NCBI GenBank assembly: GCA_020742395.1
Contig: DYWZ01000094.1
Location: 1-58,202, forward strand
Length of the DNA stretch: 58,202 nt
Direction: 5' to 3'
Source: Enterococcus columbae
GTDB lineage: Bacteria > Bacillota > Bacilli > Lactobacillales > Enterococcaceae
The notes beneath the pieces were generated by a model. The model worked only from the letters and a program-made list of their open reading frames with translations. It was not told where the DNA came from and did no database searches. The first letter of the stretch is position 1; every line of letters starts with the position of its first letter. Of this stretch, positions 35,993-44,865 are shown piece after piece. A program made the translations under genes and the position numbers.

Positions 35993-37312
35993 TTATATTA
36001 GATATGCCAAAAATAATTGCGCTAAACCAAGAAAGATGAAAAATCCTCCGACATCAGTCATCGTAGTTAAAAAAATGGATGATGCTAATGCTGGATCGAT
36101 ATTCAATTTTTTCAATACTAACGGAATCGTAAAGCCAAAAACACCTGCAATAACTAAATTGCCCATCATCGCAATCAAAATAATCACGCCTAAGAAAATA
36201 TTATGATAATGCCAATAAATAATGATTGCGGTAATAAAACCTGTAATTGCGCCATTAATTATTCCAAGACAAAACTCTTTGATAATTAAGCGCCAATCTT
36301 CTTTTAATTTTACTTCTCCTAAGGCAATACCTCTAATGACTAATGAAAGTGTCTGTGTGCCCGCATTTCCTCCCATGCCGGCTACAATCGACATTACTGA
36401 AGCTAAAGCCACTACTTTTTCAATTGTCCCTTCAAATAAACCAATGGTAAATGAGGCCATAAATGCCGTAGCCAAATTAATTACTAACCAAGGCAGCCTT
36501 TTTTTCACTGAGTCTATTAAAGGTGCGTTTAACCGTTCTTCTTTATCTACTCCAGCTAAACCAAGTAAATCTTCCGTTTGCTCATCAATAATAACATCAA
36601 TGATATCATCTACTGTAATAATACCTAAAAGTAAATCCCGATGGTTCACCACTGGAATTGCCAGTAAGTCATATTTTGATACTAAAAGCGAGACTTGCTC
36701 TTGATCTTCTTCTGGATAAACTTTCAAAACATTGGGATTTTTAAAGTCTTTTAATAGTTTTTCCTCTTGATGGGTAAATAAATCACGTAAATTCACTGTA
36801 CCAACTAGCTGTTTTTGATTATTTAAAAGATAGATAATCGTAATGATTTCCGTTTTTGGTGCAATCTCCTTGATTTTATTTAAAGCTTGTCGCACACACA
36901 GATTTTCATTTAAGGCAATGTATTCTGTGGTCATTAATCCCCCAGCTGAATCGTTAGGATAGCCTAATAAACTAGTCAAAATGACCCGATCATTTTCCTT
37001 CATTTTGTTTAATAATGACTTTCTTAAAGCAATCGGTAATTCTCCCAGCATATCAGCCACATCATCTTTTGACATATACGAAAAAACTTTTAAAAGATTT
37101 TCTATAGATAGTTGTTGAACTATTCTTAATAGTAAGTTTAAATCAGACTGTTCGATAATTGCTGCTAATTGATGCTTTGAAATTAAAGAACAAAATTGGG
37201 CTAATTCTTCAGATGAATACATTGCTAAAAATTGAACTAAATCTACGGCATGAAAATCCGAAAAATTTTGGGCTAAATCTTGAGGGGTTAAGTAAGTTTC
37301 TACTGTTTTCAT
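35993..37312 (-). CDS. mgtE: magnesium transporter MgtE
   Basis: 439 residues: N-terminal superhelical domain (about 1-120, EELAQFCSLIS, KDDVADMLGELP), a CBS pair (about 125-250, TTEYIALNENLCVRQAL; LAIPVVNHRDLLLGIITVDD), and five membrane helices with the signature GGNAGTQTLSLVIRG. A Mg2+ channel whose cytosolic domain closes at high Mg2+. ATG 37312 follows TAGGAGGAAG. Transcription is controlled by an M-box riboswitch at 37494-37652, and a 72-codon ORF overlaps the gene start. Confidence 0.96.
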   Translation of the reverse strand: MKTVETYLTPQDLAQNFSDFHAVDLVQFLAMYSSEELAQFCSLISKHQLAAIIEQSDLNLLLRIVQQLSIENLLKVFSYMSKDDVADMLGELPIALRKSLLNKMKENDRVILTSLLGYPNDSAGGLMTTEYIALNENLCVRQALNKIKEIAPKTEIITIIYLLNNQKQLVGTVNLRDLFTHQEEKLLKDFKNPNVLKVYPEEDQEQVSLLVSKYDLLAIPVVNHRDLLLGIITVDDIIDVIIDEQTEDLLGLAGVDKEERLNAPLIDSVKKRLPWLVINLATAFMASFTIGLFEGTIEKVVALASVMSIVAGMGGNAGTQTLSLVIRGIALGEVKLKEDWRLIIKEFCLGIINGAITGFITAIIIYWHYHNIFLGVIILIAMMGNLVIAGVFGFTIPLVLKKLNIDPALASSIFLTTMTDVGGFFIFLGLAQLFLAYLI

Positions 37313-37427
37313 CCTGACTTCCTCCTAATTTAAAAGATGTGTACAGCCATCTTTCTATTTCTAATACCGTTACATAAAATTGAAGTCTTGAATTCTTTAA
37401 TAACGAATGACTCGGGTCGTTAGACAT
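37209..37427 (-). CDS. 72-codon ORF overlapping the mgtE start
   Basis: ATG 37427 follows an excellent ribosome site (GAGGAGGTGG) between the M-box terminator and mgtE. It reads MSNDPSHSLLKNSRLQFYVT then VLEIERWLYTSFKLGG before entering the mgtE coding region in another frame and ending at 37209. Only the first ~38 codons are upstream of mgtE. The ribosome site argues it is translated, maybe as a coupling or regulatory peptide; the overlapping tail may be incidental. No family known. Confidence 0.4.
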   Translation of the reverse strand: MSNDPSHSLLKNSRLQFYVTVLEIERWLYTSFKLGGSQDENSRNLLNPSRFSPKFFGFSCRRFSSIFSNVFI

Positions 37428-37442
37428 ACTTACCACCTCCTC

Positions 37443-37468
37443 AAAAAAAAACACCGCAAAATGCGGTG
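37443..37468 (-). terminator. terminator of the M-box leader
   Basis: CACCGCA/TGCGGTG stem with a 3-base loop followed by U9 on the minus strand, downstream of the aptamer and before the mgtE ribosome site. Confidence 0.88.
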
Positions 37469-37493
37469 AGAAATTTCAATTAAACTATTACGT

Positions 37494-37652
37494 CTGATAC
37501 GTACTCGTTCAAGTTTTAACTTTACTAGGCGTGTAATTGCGTTAAATGATGCCTTATTTTCGACAAAATCTGTTAACCAATGCAAAATGTTTCCATTTTT
37601 TTACGGCAGCAATCCATATCCTAATAGTAGCCTCACCTACCGAGAATATCTA
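37494..37652 (-). promoter_or_regulatory. M-box (ykoK) magnesium riboswitch
   Basis: The minus-strand RNA has the M-box blocks in order: GGTAGGTGAGGCTACTAT, GGATATGGATTGCTGCCG, a linker with AAATGG, GCATTGGTTAACAG, TTGTCGAAAATAAGGCAT, then TTTAACGCAATTAC. P1 can close between GATATTCTCG (5') and CGAGTACGTATC (3'). A terminator and mgtE follow, the standard arrangement in which Mg2+ shuts off the transporter gene. Confidence 0.92.
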
Positions 37653-37662
37653 TTTCATTGGG

Positions 37663-37691
37663 AGTATAGTCCTCTTAGAAAAAATTGTCAA
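37663..37691 (-). promoter_or_regulatory. promoter of the M-box-mgtE transcript
   Basis: -35 TTGACA (37686-37691), 17-base spacer, -10 TATACT (37663-37668). The -35 overlaps the stop codon of the upstream GNAT gene. Confidence 0.8.
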
Positions 37692-38176
37692 TTGTTTTTC
37701 AGAAAATTTTCGATATTTAATCGATATAGATACTGTTCACCTGCAATCCCTTGGAATCGCTGTTTTGTGTCTTCAAAGCCAGTATGTAAATACAGCTGTT
37801 GTGCAGCAATATTTCGATGATTAACAGCTAGATATACATCATTTGCTACTATCTGTTGAGCAGCCAGCCACTGAGGCAATTGTTGCAATGCAAGCTTGGC
37901 GTAACCTCTCCTTAAAAACTTTTGATCAATTGAAAACGCACGTAATAAGAGGGTATTTTCGGCTAATTGGTAGGCTTCCTGTCCTTTTAGAGCATCTAAT
38001 ACGAAAAAGCCTACTATTTGTTGATTCACTTCAATGACAATTGGATAAGCATGCTGCCAATCAAAATTTTCTAGTACTTCATTTGGATACGCAGTATAGA
38101 TTGGATTGATGATTTCATAATCAGAAAACAGCTGCTCAATCGCATCAGTTGGGCGCAGACATTTTAAATAAACCAT
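37688..38176 (-). CDS. GNAT family N-acetyltransferase
   Basis: 162 residues from ATG 38176 (AAGGAGTG ribosome site; the upstream GTG is part of it). The acetyl-CoA-binding part is FLRRGYAKLALQQLP, followed by VNHRNIAAQQLYLHTGFED, a classical GNAT ending. Substrate unknown. It follows the uracil permease terminator and its stop overlaps the mgtE promoter. Confidence 0.85.
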   Translation of the reverse strand: MVYLKCLRPTDAIEQLFSDYEIINPIYTAYPNEVLENFDWQHAYPIVIEVNQQIVGFFVLDALKGQEAYQLAENTLLLRAFSIDQKFLRRGYAKLALQQLPQWLAAQQIVANDVYLAVNHRNIAAQQLYLHTGFEDTKQRFQGIAGEQYLYRLNIENFLKNN

Positions 38177-38193
38177 TTTTTTCACTCCTTATA

Positions 38194-38244
38194 AAAAAAC
38201 TGTGACAAAACGCAGCATTATACCGTCATTTTATCACAGTCTCT
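38194..38244 (-). terminator. terminator of the uracil permease gene
   Basis: ACTGTGA pairs with TCACAGT with an inner partial stem, followed by U7 on the minus strand. Confidence 0.8.
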
Positions 38245-38249
38245 ATTAT

Positions 38250-39503
38250 TTAACGATCGTTTGTCAAGTTTAATTTATCTAAAATGTAAAATACTAAGCC
38301 CATGATCATCCCCACTACACAAGCTAATACCATTCCAGATAATTGAATAGTACCTAAGTTTACTTTAATTCCTGAAAGTCCAGTGACAAGGATGACTGAA
38401 GTCATTGCCATATTACGTGAACGACCATAATCGACTTTACCATCGACTAATATCCGAATCCCTGAAGCCCCAATCATACCATAAAGCAAGAACGAAATAC
38501 CGCCAATAACTGGTCCAGGAATCGTACTAATTAAAGCTGTCATTTTACCAATAAATGAGCTAATAATTGAAAGCACCGCAGCACCACCAATGACATATAC
38601 ACTGTATACTTTAGTCATCGCCATTACACCGATATTTTCACCATAAGTCGTTGTTGGCACTGAACCAATAAACCCAGAAACCATTGTTGAGAAATTATCA
38701 GCAAATAATGTGCGATGTAATCCTGGCTCTTTTAATAAATCGCGCTCAACAATTTTACTTGTAACAATTTGATGACCAATATGCTCGGAGGTTACAACCA
38801 ATAATACCGGTAAGATGGTAATAATTGCCTCTAATTTGAATTTTGGAAAAGCAAAGTTCGGTAACGCTAAAAATGAAGCTTGGGTAATGGGTGAAAAATC
38901 GACTATTCCACAAAAGATGGCGACTAAATAACCAACGACAATTGCAATTAAAATTGGAATGACCGATAAAAATTTTCTAAAAATTACTGATCCAAAAACT
39001 GCTGTCAGTAAAGTAGCTAAAAAGACTATGACATTGGTGCTACTAACTTTTTCAGCGGTTAAGCCAGCAGTTGATGCCGCAGTACCCGCTAGCTCTAACC
39101 CAATTAATGCAACAACTGGTCCCATCGCTGCCGGCGGTAAAACGACATTAATCCAATCTGAACCAAATTTATAAATAATCAATGCAATAATACAACCGAC
39201 AAAACCAGCTACCACGAAACCACCCAAGGCATAATGATAGCCCCACTTAGAAATGACGATACCAGCTGGCGCTAAAAACGCAAAACTAGATCCCAAATAA
39301 GCTGGGGCTTTTCCTTTTGTAATTAAAATAAATAATAAGGTACCCATACCATTCATAAATAAAACAATAGCTGGATTAATTCCAAAAATAAATGGAACTA
39401 ACACCGATGCACCAAACATTGCAAACATATGTTGCAAACTTAATGGTAACATCATTTTTAAAGGCACCTTTTCTTCAACTTGAATAATCTTACGATTGCT
39501 CAC
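38250..39503 (-). CDS. uraA: uracil permease
   Basis: 417 residues, 12-14 membrane segments, nucleobase:cation symporter-2 family. N-terminal SLQHMFAMFGASVLVPFI and the core motif VTSEHIGHQIVTSKIVERD contain the residues that hold uracil and the proton. Start is GTG 39503 with AAGGAGG 8 bases before. The leader has small hairpins (39537-39570) but no PyrR-binding sequence that I can recognise. Monocistronic, followed by a terminator. Confidence 0.92.
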   Translation of the reverse strand: MSNRKIIQVEEKVPLKMMLPLSLQHMFAMFGASVLVPFIFGINPAIVLFMNGMGTLLFILITKGKAPAYLGSSFAFLAPAGIVISKWGYHYALGGFVVAGFVGCIIALIIYKFGSDWINVVLPPAAMGPVVALIGLELAGTAASTAGLTAEKVSSTNVIVFLATLLTAVFGSVIFRKFLSVIPILIAIVVGYLVAIFCGIVDFSPITQASFLALPNFAFPKFKLEAIITILPVLLVVTSEHIGHQIVTSKIVERDLLKEPGLHRTLFADNFSTMVSGFIGSVPTTTYGENIGVMAMTKVYSVYVIGGAAVLSIISSFIGKMTALISTIPGPVIGGISFLLYGMIGASGIRILVDGKVDYGRSRNMAMTSVILVTGLSGIKVNLGTIQLSGMVLACVVGMIMGLVFYILDKLNLTNDR

Positions 39504-39536
39504 AACATTTCCTCCTTATTTTTCAACCATTTCATT

Positions 39537-39639
39537 TAGTAAACAAAATTTACTATCCTTGATAGGATAGCATAAGCTAAAAACGAATGCTACAAAAAAA
39601 ATCAATAATGGTGATATTTTTTGATAAACATTCGTTTTT
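39537..39639 (-). promoter_or_regulatory. structured leader or terminator region before uraA
   Basis: Contains TAGTAAA-TTTTG-TTTACTA (39537-39555), CTATCC/GGATAG (39553-39570), and a long-range stem AAAAACGAATG/CATTCGTTTTT (39579-39589 with 39629-39639). The last may end the DUF1801 operon. No known riboswitch pattern is seen. Confidence 0.4.
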
Positions 39640-39668
39640 AAAACAGTTTACTATATTAAACTTATTGA

Positions 39669-40019
39669 TTATGACTCAAACATTTCACGGCGAAAGATGA
39701 TTATTTTTTCAACCAATTGCCAATCAAGTCTTTCATCCACCGGTAGTTGAATCACCCCTTTACTATATCGCTTAATTGCTTCTTCAAAGTGAGCGATAGT
39801 CGCAGGTAATGGATAAAAACCGATGTGCTTTGCGAAATTGCCAATATAAAATACTGGTTTACCCCGATATTTTAACGCCGGCATTTGATAAGCAATTTGT
39901 AGCGTACAGTCATCTTCTGGAAAAAATTGATAAGCTAACAGTAGAGACTTTTCAATAAGCTGCCTTCTATCTTTTGGAAGTTTATTTAAATAGCTTTCAA
40001 CTTCTAATGAATAATTCAT
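39669..40019 (-). CDS. DUF1801 family protein (YdhG-like)
   Basis: 116 residues matching DUF1801: VESYLNKLPKDRRQLIEKSL, QIAYQMPALKYRGKPVFYIG, HIGFYPLPATIAHFE and a late YSKGVIQLPVDERLD. B. subtilis YdhG (frataxin-like iron chaperone) is the best known relative; function here is not proven. Its ATG lies 23 bases inside the upstream unknown gene, so they are coupled. Confidence 0.9.
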   Translation of the reverse strand: MNYSLEVESYLNKLPKDRRQLIEKSLLLAYQFFPEDDCTLQIAYQMPALKYRGKPVFYIGNFAKHIGFYPLPATIAHFEEAIKRYSKGVIQLPVDERLDWQLVEKIIIFRREMFES

Positions 40020-40995
40020 CTCTCATCTTCCTTTTGTTTTCTTCTTTGAAATCAATTGCTAACTCACCAAGATACTTGTCACAATATTGAGTTAAGGCTT
40101 CTAATACAATTAGCTCAGCAGTTTGTACCCGTCTTCTATTCTTCAATTCTTGTTTTTCTTTCGTGTAATCAGCAGATAAAATGGCAGCAAATAAAAAATA
40201 GATTGGATCATTGGGTGCCTGTTTTCTAAATCTATCTGCATGTTTAAGTTGACTTGTTGTAAGTAGTAAACGATCAATTTGCTGCTCAACCGATAAATCA
40301 CAACAAGCTAAAAAAGATAAAATAAGCCATTGTTCAACACTTTGACAATAAAATAATTCAAATCTTTCTAAATAGCTCACTAAATCCTGTAATTTCTGGA
40401 TATCTGCTACTAATCGATTAGATAATAGTGGCAAAAATAAACTGAGTTGGCGAACTATATTGACATCTATTGACCAACTTTCTAATAATTGTTGACAATA
40501 CTTTCGTTTTAAATCAACTTTAGCAACACTTTTATACATTGTTGCATAAAGCATGGAATAACTTTCGATAGTTTGATAATTCAACCTAGTGTCATACAAC
40601 CAATAATGCATCCGTTTTGTTCTCAAAATCAATTGTTGATAAAAATGACTTGGTGTTAAATTAGCCGCCCACAAATAGCTAATATATAGATTAGATGGAC
40701 AAATGGGTAGATAATTTAAATGATTGATCAACTGAATAGCATTATTCAATTGTTTATCTGAATATCTTTCAACTTTTAACAATTGCTCAAGTAAAGCTTG
40801 ATTGACAATCTCTTTAAAAAAATCCGGTCGAAATGAGGCAGAACTGTTTTCAGTGGTTTTAATAAATGGTTTTTTATCAAAAGGATTCATTGTTGTATAC
40901 AACGCAGCAATTGCTACATTGGTTTCTGTCTCATTTTTATACAAGCGTTTACAATTTAAAAAATCATTTACAAAGCGACCTGAATTAGTCATCAT
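39997..40995 (-). CDS. helical protein of unknown function
   Basis: 332 residues from ATG 40995. The longer frame to 41091 has no ribosome site and reads as AT-rich noncoding sequence. The protein is mostly alpha-helical, Leu/Gln/Tyr rich, without signal peptide or membrane segments. A DUF4003-like relationship is possible from the general pattern but not certain. The 3' end overlaps the DUF1801 gene by 23 bases, so both come from one transcript. Confidence 0.7.
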   Translation of the reverse strand: MMTNSGRFVNDFLNCKRLYKNETETNVAIAALYTTMNPFDKKPFIKTTENSSASFRPDFFKEIVNQALLEQLLKVERYSDKQLNNAIQLINHLNYLPICPSNLYISYLWAANLTPSHFYQQLILRTKRMHYWLYDTRLNYQTIESYSMLYATMYKSVAKVDLKRKYCQQLLESWSIDVNIVRQLSLFLPLLSNRLVADIQKLQDLVSYLERFELFYCQSVEQWLILSFLACCDLSVEQQIDRLLLTTSQLKHADRFRKQAPNDPIYFLFAAILSADYTKEKQELKNRRRVQTAELIVLEALTQYCDKYLGELAIDFKEENKRKMRDELFIRS

Positions 40996-41069
40996 TTTAC
41001 ACTTTCTCTCTTTAAGAATACATACCAACACCATTTTATTGTACAACTTAATCCAATACATAGATACCT

Positions 41070-41115
41070 TAAAAAGTAAAAACTTCTCCAAACATCATTA
41101 ATATTTAGAGAAGTC
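41070..41115 (-). terminator. terminator of the ABC-F gene
   Basis: ACTTCTC pairs with GAGAAGT around an AT-rich inner region, then U5-A-C-U5 on the minus strand. Confidence 0.65.
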
Positions 41116-41121
41116 GGTATT

Positions 41122-42606
41122 TTACATAGCAATTATCTTAGTTGCGATTTTTTCTTGGAATGTTTGATCATGCTCTACAAATATTAAGGTTGGTTGAAAT
41201 GCTAAAATCAGTTGCTCAATTTGCATACGTGAAATTAAATCGATAAAATTCAGCGGTTCATCCCAAATATATAAATGGGCGGGTTGACAAAGACTTGCTG
41301 CAATCAACACTTTTTTCTTCTGTCCTGCACTAAAATCGGCAATATCTTTATCAAATTGACTTCTTTCAAAACCTAATTTGCGTAAAATTGCTAAGAACAG
41401 TACGTAATCAATCGCTCTTTCATCGCTAAAATTCTTCAGACTCCCTGTTAAAAAGTCCGTATCTTGTGGTACATAGGAAATGATTAATTGCGGACTGATT
41501 TTTAACAAGCCAGTAGTCTTAATTTGAGTATCTTGTAAAATTGCTTTAAGCAGACTGGATTTACCACAGCCATTTTTGCCCACTACCGCTACTCGCTCAC
41601 CAGTGTTAATCGTAAAATCTAATGCAGAGTCATGAATAGGTGTTTTCCCATAAGATAAGGTCAATTCTTTGGCTAAAACTAATTCTTTTTGATGAAAAGG
41701 TAAGGTCTGAAGTTTTAAATCATCAACCGATTCAATATCCTTTAAAAGTTGCTCTTTTTGGGCGATATTTTGTTGCATCCTTTTTTCTTGAACTTTTGAT
41801 TTTTTCATCATTTTAGCCGCTTTATGTCCAACATAACCCTTATCTAACTTTGAGCCAGCATTGGTGGTACCATTTTTACTTTTTTCAACTTGATTAGACC
41901 AATTAGCTGTGCGTTTGGCCGCTTCATTTAAGCGTTTCACTTCTTTTTTTAATTTCTCATTTTGAGCGATTTCATACTGATCTTGTTGCTGTTTATTTTG
42001 ATACCACGTAGAAAAATTACCTTGTTGTAACTCAATACTCGCTTTATTAATGGATAATATATGGTCCACACAACTATCAAGTAATTGTCTGTAATGTGAA
42101 ATCAAGATAAATCCTTGTTTTTTAGCTAAATAGTTAGCAATTTTTTGTCTAGCATCATAATCTAAATGATTCGTCGGTTCATCAATTAATAAAAACGTAT
42201 TCTCATTTAAAAATAGGGCAGCTAATAATGCTTTGTTTTGCTCTCCTGGTGATAAAGTCGCAAAAGGTAAATATAAGCGTTCTATATCAACATCTAAAAG
42301 GCTCAATTCTTTCATGAATTGCCAGTCTTCAGCATGTGGACAGACTTCTTGTAAGATTTCTAAAGTCATTTTATTCTTGTCAGCAACTGGATAAGGAAAG
42401 TAACGAAAATCCACATCATGTCTAATCGTTCCTTGATAGGCATATTCGGCCAACAGGAGACGGAAAAAAGTCGTCTTGCCTCTACCATTTCGGCCAATTA
42501 ATCCTAATTTCCAACTACTATCAAGCTGTAAATTGACTCCTTCAAAAATTGATGTATAACTTCCTGGATAACTAAAACTTAATTGTTGTATTTGAATTAA
42601 CGACAT
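41122..42606 (-). CDS. ABC-F protein, Lsa-like (ribosome protection)
   Basis: 494 residues: two ABC domains without membrane segments. Walker A GLIGRNGRGKTTFFRLL and VVGKNGCGKSSLLKA; Walker B LLIDEPTNHLD and LYIWDEPLNFIDL; signatures LSPGEQNKALL and FSAGQKKKVLIA. The linker between them (about residues 190-290) is long and basic, as in Lsa/Vga proteins that displace lincosamides, streptogramin A and pleuromutilins from the ribosome. Closest remembered relative is Lsa(A) of E. faecalis, with clear but not high similarity, so resistance is plausible, not shown. A leader peptide and alternative stems precede it. Confidence 0.88.
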   Translation of the reverse strand: MSLIQIQQLSFSYPGSYTSIFEGVNLQLDSSWKLGLIGRNGRGKTTFFRLLLAEYAYQGTIRHDVDFRYFPYPVADKNKMTLEILQEVCPHAEDWQFMKELSLLDVDIERLYLPFATLSPGEQNKALLAALFLNENTFLLIDEPTNHLDYDARQKIANYLAKKQGFILISHYRQLLDSCVDHILSINKASIELQQGNFSTWYQNKQQQDQYEIAQNEKLKKEVKRLNEAAKRTANWSNQVEKSKNGTTNAGSKLDKGYVGHKAAKMMKKSKVQEKRMQQNIAQKEQLLKDIESVDDLKLQTLPFHQKELVLAKELTLSYGKTPIHDSALDFTINTGERVAVVGKNGCGKSSLLKAILQDTQIKTTGLLKISPQLIISYVPQDTDFLTGSLKNFSDERAIDYVLFLAILRKLGFERSQFDKDIADFSAGQKKKVLIAASLCQPAHLYIWDEPLNFIDLISRMQIEQLILAFQPTLIFVEHDQTFQEKIATKIIAM

Positions 42607-42643
42607 AAAAATATTCCTCCTTAAAATTGAATGCTCAAAATTA

Positions 42644-42713
42644 GTCGGAATATGAGGGCTGCTTACTTACTCTATAGCTTTGCGTATGCCCTCCCGACTT
42701 TTCTATAGAGTAA
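42644..42713 (-). promoter_or_regulatory. ABC-F attenuator with mutually exclusive stems
   Basis: In the RNA, stem 1 is TTACTCTATAG (42703-42713) with CTATAGAGTAA (42667-42677), a perfect 11 bp. Stem 2 pairs GTCGGGAGGGC (42688-42698) with GCCCTC and CCGAC (42644-42659) around a 5-base bulge. The arms interleave, so the two cannot fully form together. Stem 2 is followed by UAAUUUUG, a weak terminator tail. The leader peptide covers stem 1, which fits ribosome-stall control by antibiotics. Confidence 0.75.
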
Positions 42714-42740
42714 GTCATGTGTAATTTCTAATTGATCCAT
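42672..42740 (-). CDS. 22-residue leader peptide of the ABC-F gene
   Basis: ATG 42740 follows GAGGAGTGGAG and reads MDQLEITHDLLYRKVGRAYA then KL and TAG. It ends 66 bases before the ABC-F start. Its codons 8 to 12 overlap the first arm of stem 1, so ribosome position on the peptide would choose the RNA fold. A -10 TATAAT lies at 42770-42775. Confidence 0.7.
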   Translation of the reverse strand: MDQLEITHDLLYRKVGRAYAKL

Positions 42741-42809
42741 TTTCTCCACTCCTCATTTTTTCTATCCTGATTATACTGAAATTCAGAACAAAAAACTAGT
42801 TGTAACCTT

Positions 42810-44795
42810 TTAAGGACGTTGTATTAGTAAACGTAATGAATTAAGTAATACTAATAAGGTACTGCCTTCATGCAAACTCACACTTGAAACTACACTCAAA
42901 TGATTGGTAAAGGTCAATAATACTAATAAGATAACCACAGTAATAGCGAAAATAATGTTTTGTTGCACAATTTTATTTAGTCGTTTAGAAATAGACAGTG
43001 CTTCCACTAATTTCGTTAAATCATTTTGCATAATGACCGCATCGGCCGTTTCAATAGCGATATCACTGCCTTGTTCCATCGCAAAACCAATATCAGCTAC
43101 AGCCAAGGCTGGTGCATCATTCATCCCGTCACCAACCATGGCAATTTGGCCATATTGCTTTTTTAATTCTTGGATATACTGTGCTTTTTCATTTGGTAAA
43201 ACATTACTACATACCCTATTGATTCCTAATTGTTTTGCGATTGCTTCACCGGTAAGTTTACTATCCCCTGTAAGCATGATACTTTGTATACCTAAGGAAG
43301 TTAATTGTTGAATACACTTGACTGCACTTGGCTTTTCTTGATCTTGAATTGCAAAATAACCACATACTAAATGGTCTACCACAACTAAAATCACTGTTTT
43401 GCCTTGCATTTGCTCGTTATTTATTTTCTCTTGCCACTCATTATTCATTGCTGAAAAAAGATTGGGCTTTCCTAATTGGATCAAATGCTGATTGTAATAA
43501 GTCGACACTCCTTTACCTACTTCATTGGTCACATTGATTGGTAATACATTATGAACCTCTTTAGCTAAAAAACTAACAATTGCCTGAGCTAGTGGATGAC
43601 TTACTTGTGCTTCCATACTATAAATGATTTGTTCCAATTTTTCTGTAGCGAAAACGGTTGAAGCAAGCTGATAACTGACAACACTTGGTTTCCCCTGCGT
43701 TAGCGTTCCTGTTTTATCAAAGGCAATTGCTGAGAGGTCTTTTAGCAGATAAATATAGTTTCCACCTTTAAATAAGACCCCTTTTCTCGCCAAATTAGAC
43801 ATCGCACTCAGCGTGGCCGGAATGACTGAGACTGCTAAAGCACAAGGAGAGGCCGCCACTAAAAAAATTAGGGCTTGCTCAAAAATATTGGCTGAAAAAA
43901 GCTGAGAAAACAGACTGCCAATTACTAAAATACCAATAAAGATACTTAACACCACATTGACATAGATTGGCTCAAAACGTTGAATCTTAGTGGCAACGGG
44001 TGGCACGTTTTGTTGGGCTTGCTGCACGATTTGAATAATTTTAGCAAAAACCGTTTCGTCGTAGACCTTACTTGCGGTAATTTCAACTGTCTGACCTAAA
44101 TTAATTGCCGAACCATAAACATTCTCGCCGACATTTTTTTCTACTGGTATCGATTCTCCAGTAATACTAGCTTCGTTAAAACTGCTACTACCTTTAACAA
44201 TTACACCATCAATAGGCACTTGCATACCATTAAGCACTTGAATATGATCACCTACTTCAAGTTTATTAGCAGTTATCTCAACAATCGTACCATCAGCTTG
44301 AATTTTACGTGCAAGTTGTGGTTGCATTGAAAGCAATTCTTCAATAGCTTTCTTACTTTGATCACTGACATAGTCTTCTAAAAAATGCACACCTGCAAAA
44401 ATAAAGATTAACAATGCCCCTTCTTTAATATCACCTAAATACACCGCCCCCATTGATGCAATAAACATAAGGATATGGGCATTAGGCCGTAGTCGGTGGG
44501 CAGTTAGACTTGCTTCAATTGTATCAACAACGCCTTCTAATAATACGTGATAGCCAGAAAGTATCATCGCAACTAAAAGAAAGATTTTTTGTTCAAAACC
44601 AGTTAACAAGATTAAACTGGCAACAAATATAACTAAACCAATCATATATAAAATAGCCGGTAACTTACCATGATGGTGATGATGTCCATGAACATGTTCA
44701 TTTTTTTGGTCATGTTCATGGAAACAGTGCTGCACTGTAATGGTATCATGGGAATGATGTGTTTCATGCTCCCGAGTTTTTTGATTCATATCCAT
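42810..44795 (-). CDS. P1B-4 type metal-transporting ATPase
   Basis: 661 residues. The N-terminus has no HMA domain but is histidine-rich (ETHHSHDTI, HEHDQKNEHVHGHHHHHGK). The ion site is SPC (AASPCALAVSVIPAT), and a second motif HEGSTLLVLLN lies in the last membrane helix; SPC plus HEG-x-T marks the P1B-4 group (Co, Zn or Fe efflux, as CzcP/PfeT). Phosphorylation DKTGTLTQGKP, TGES and GDGMNDAPAL are intact. ATG 44795 follows GGGTGAG; the upstream GTG is part of that site. It is divergent from a MerR gene. Confidence 0.9.
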   Translation of the reverse strand: MDMNQKTREHETHHSHDTITVQHCFHEHDQKNEHVHGHHHHHGKLPAILYMIGLVIFVASLILLTGFEQKIFLLVAMILSGYHVLLEGVVDTIEASLTAHRLRPNAHILMFIASMGAVYLGDIKEGALLIFIFAGVHFLEDYVSDQSKKAIEELLSMQPQLARKIQADGTIVEITANKLEVGDHIQVLNGMQVPIDGVIVKGSSSFNEASITGESIPVEKNVGENVYGSAINLGQTVEITASKVYDETVFAKIIQIVQQAQQNVPPVATKIQRFEPIYVNVVLSIFIGILVIGSLFSQLFSANIFEQALIFLVAASPCALAVSVIPATLSAMSNLARKGVLFKGGNYIYLLKDLSAIAFDKTGTLTQGKPSVVSYQLASTVFATEKLEQIIYSMEAQVSHPLAQAIVSFLAKEVHNVLPINVTNEVGKGVSTYYNQHLIQLGKPNLFSAMNNEWQEKINNEQMQGKTVILVVVDHLVCGYFAIQDQEKPSAVKCIQQLTSLGIQSIMLTGDSKLTGEAIAKQLGINRVCSNVLPNEKAQYIQELKKQYGQIAMVGDGMNDAPALAVADIGFAMEQGSDIAIETADAVIMQNDLTKLVEALSISKRLNKIVQQNIIFAITVVILLVLLTFTNHLSVVSSVSLHEGSTLLVLLNSLRLLIQRP

Positions 44796-44865
44796 TTTTC
44801 TCACCCTTTTTAATTAATCTTTGCTATACTTAGATTATAAACTATACCTTAAAGGGAGACTCAAG

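Noticed and set aside
37546..37824. plus-strand frames of 92 and 77 codons
   Set aside because: They lie antisense to the M-box RNA and the GNAT gene, with no ribosome sites; riboswitch structure explains the sequence.
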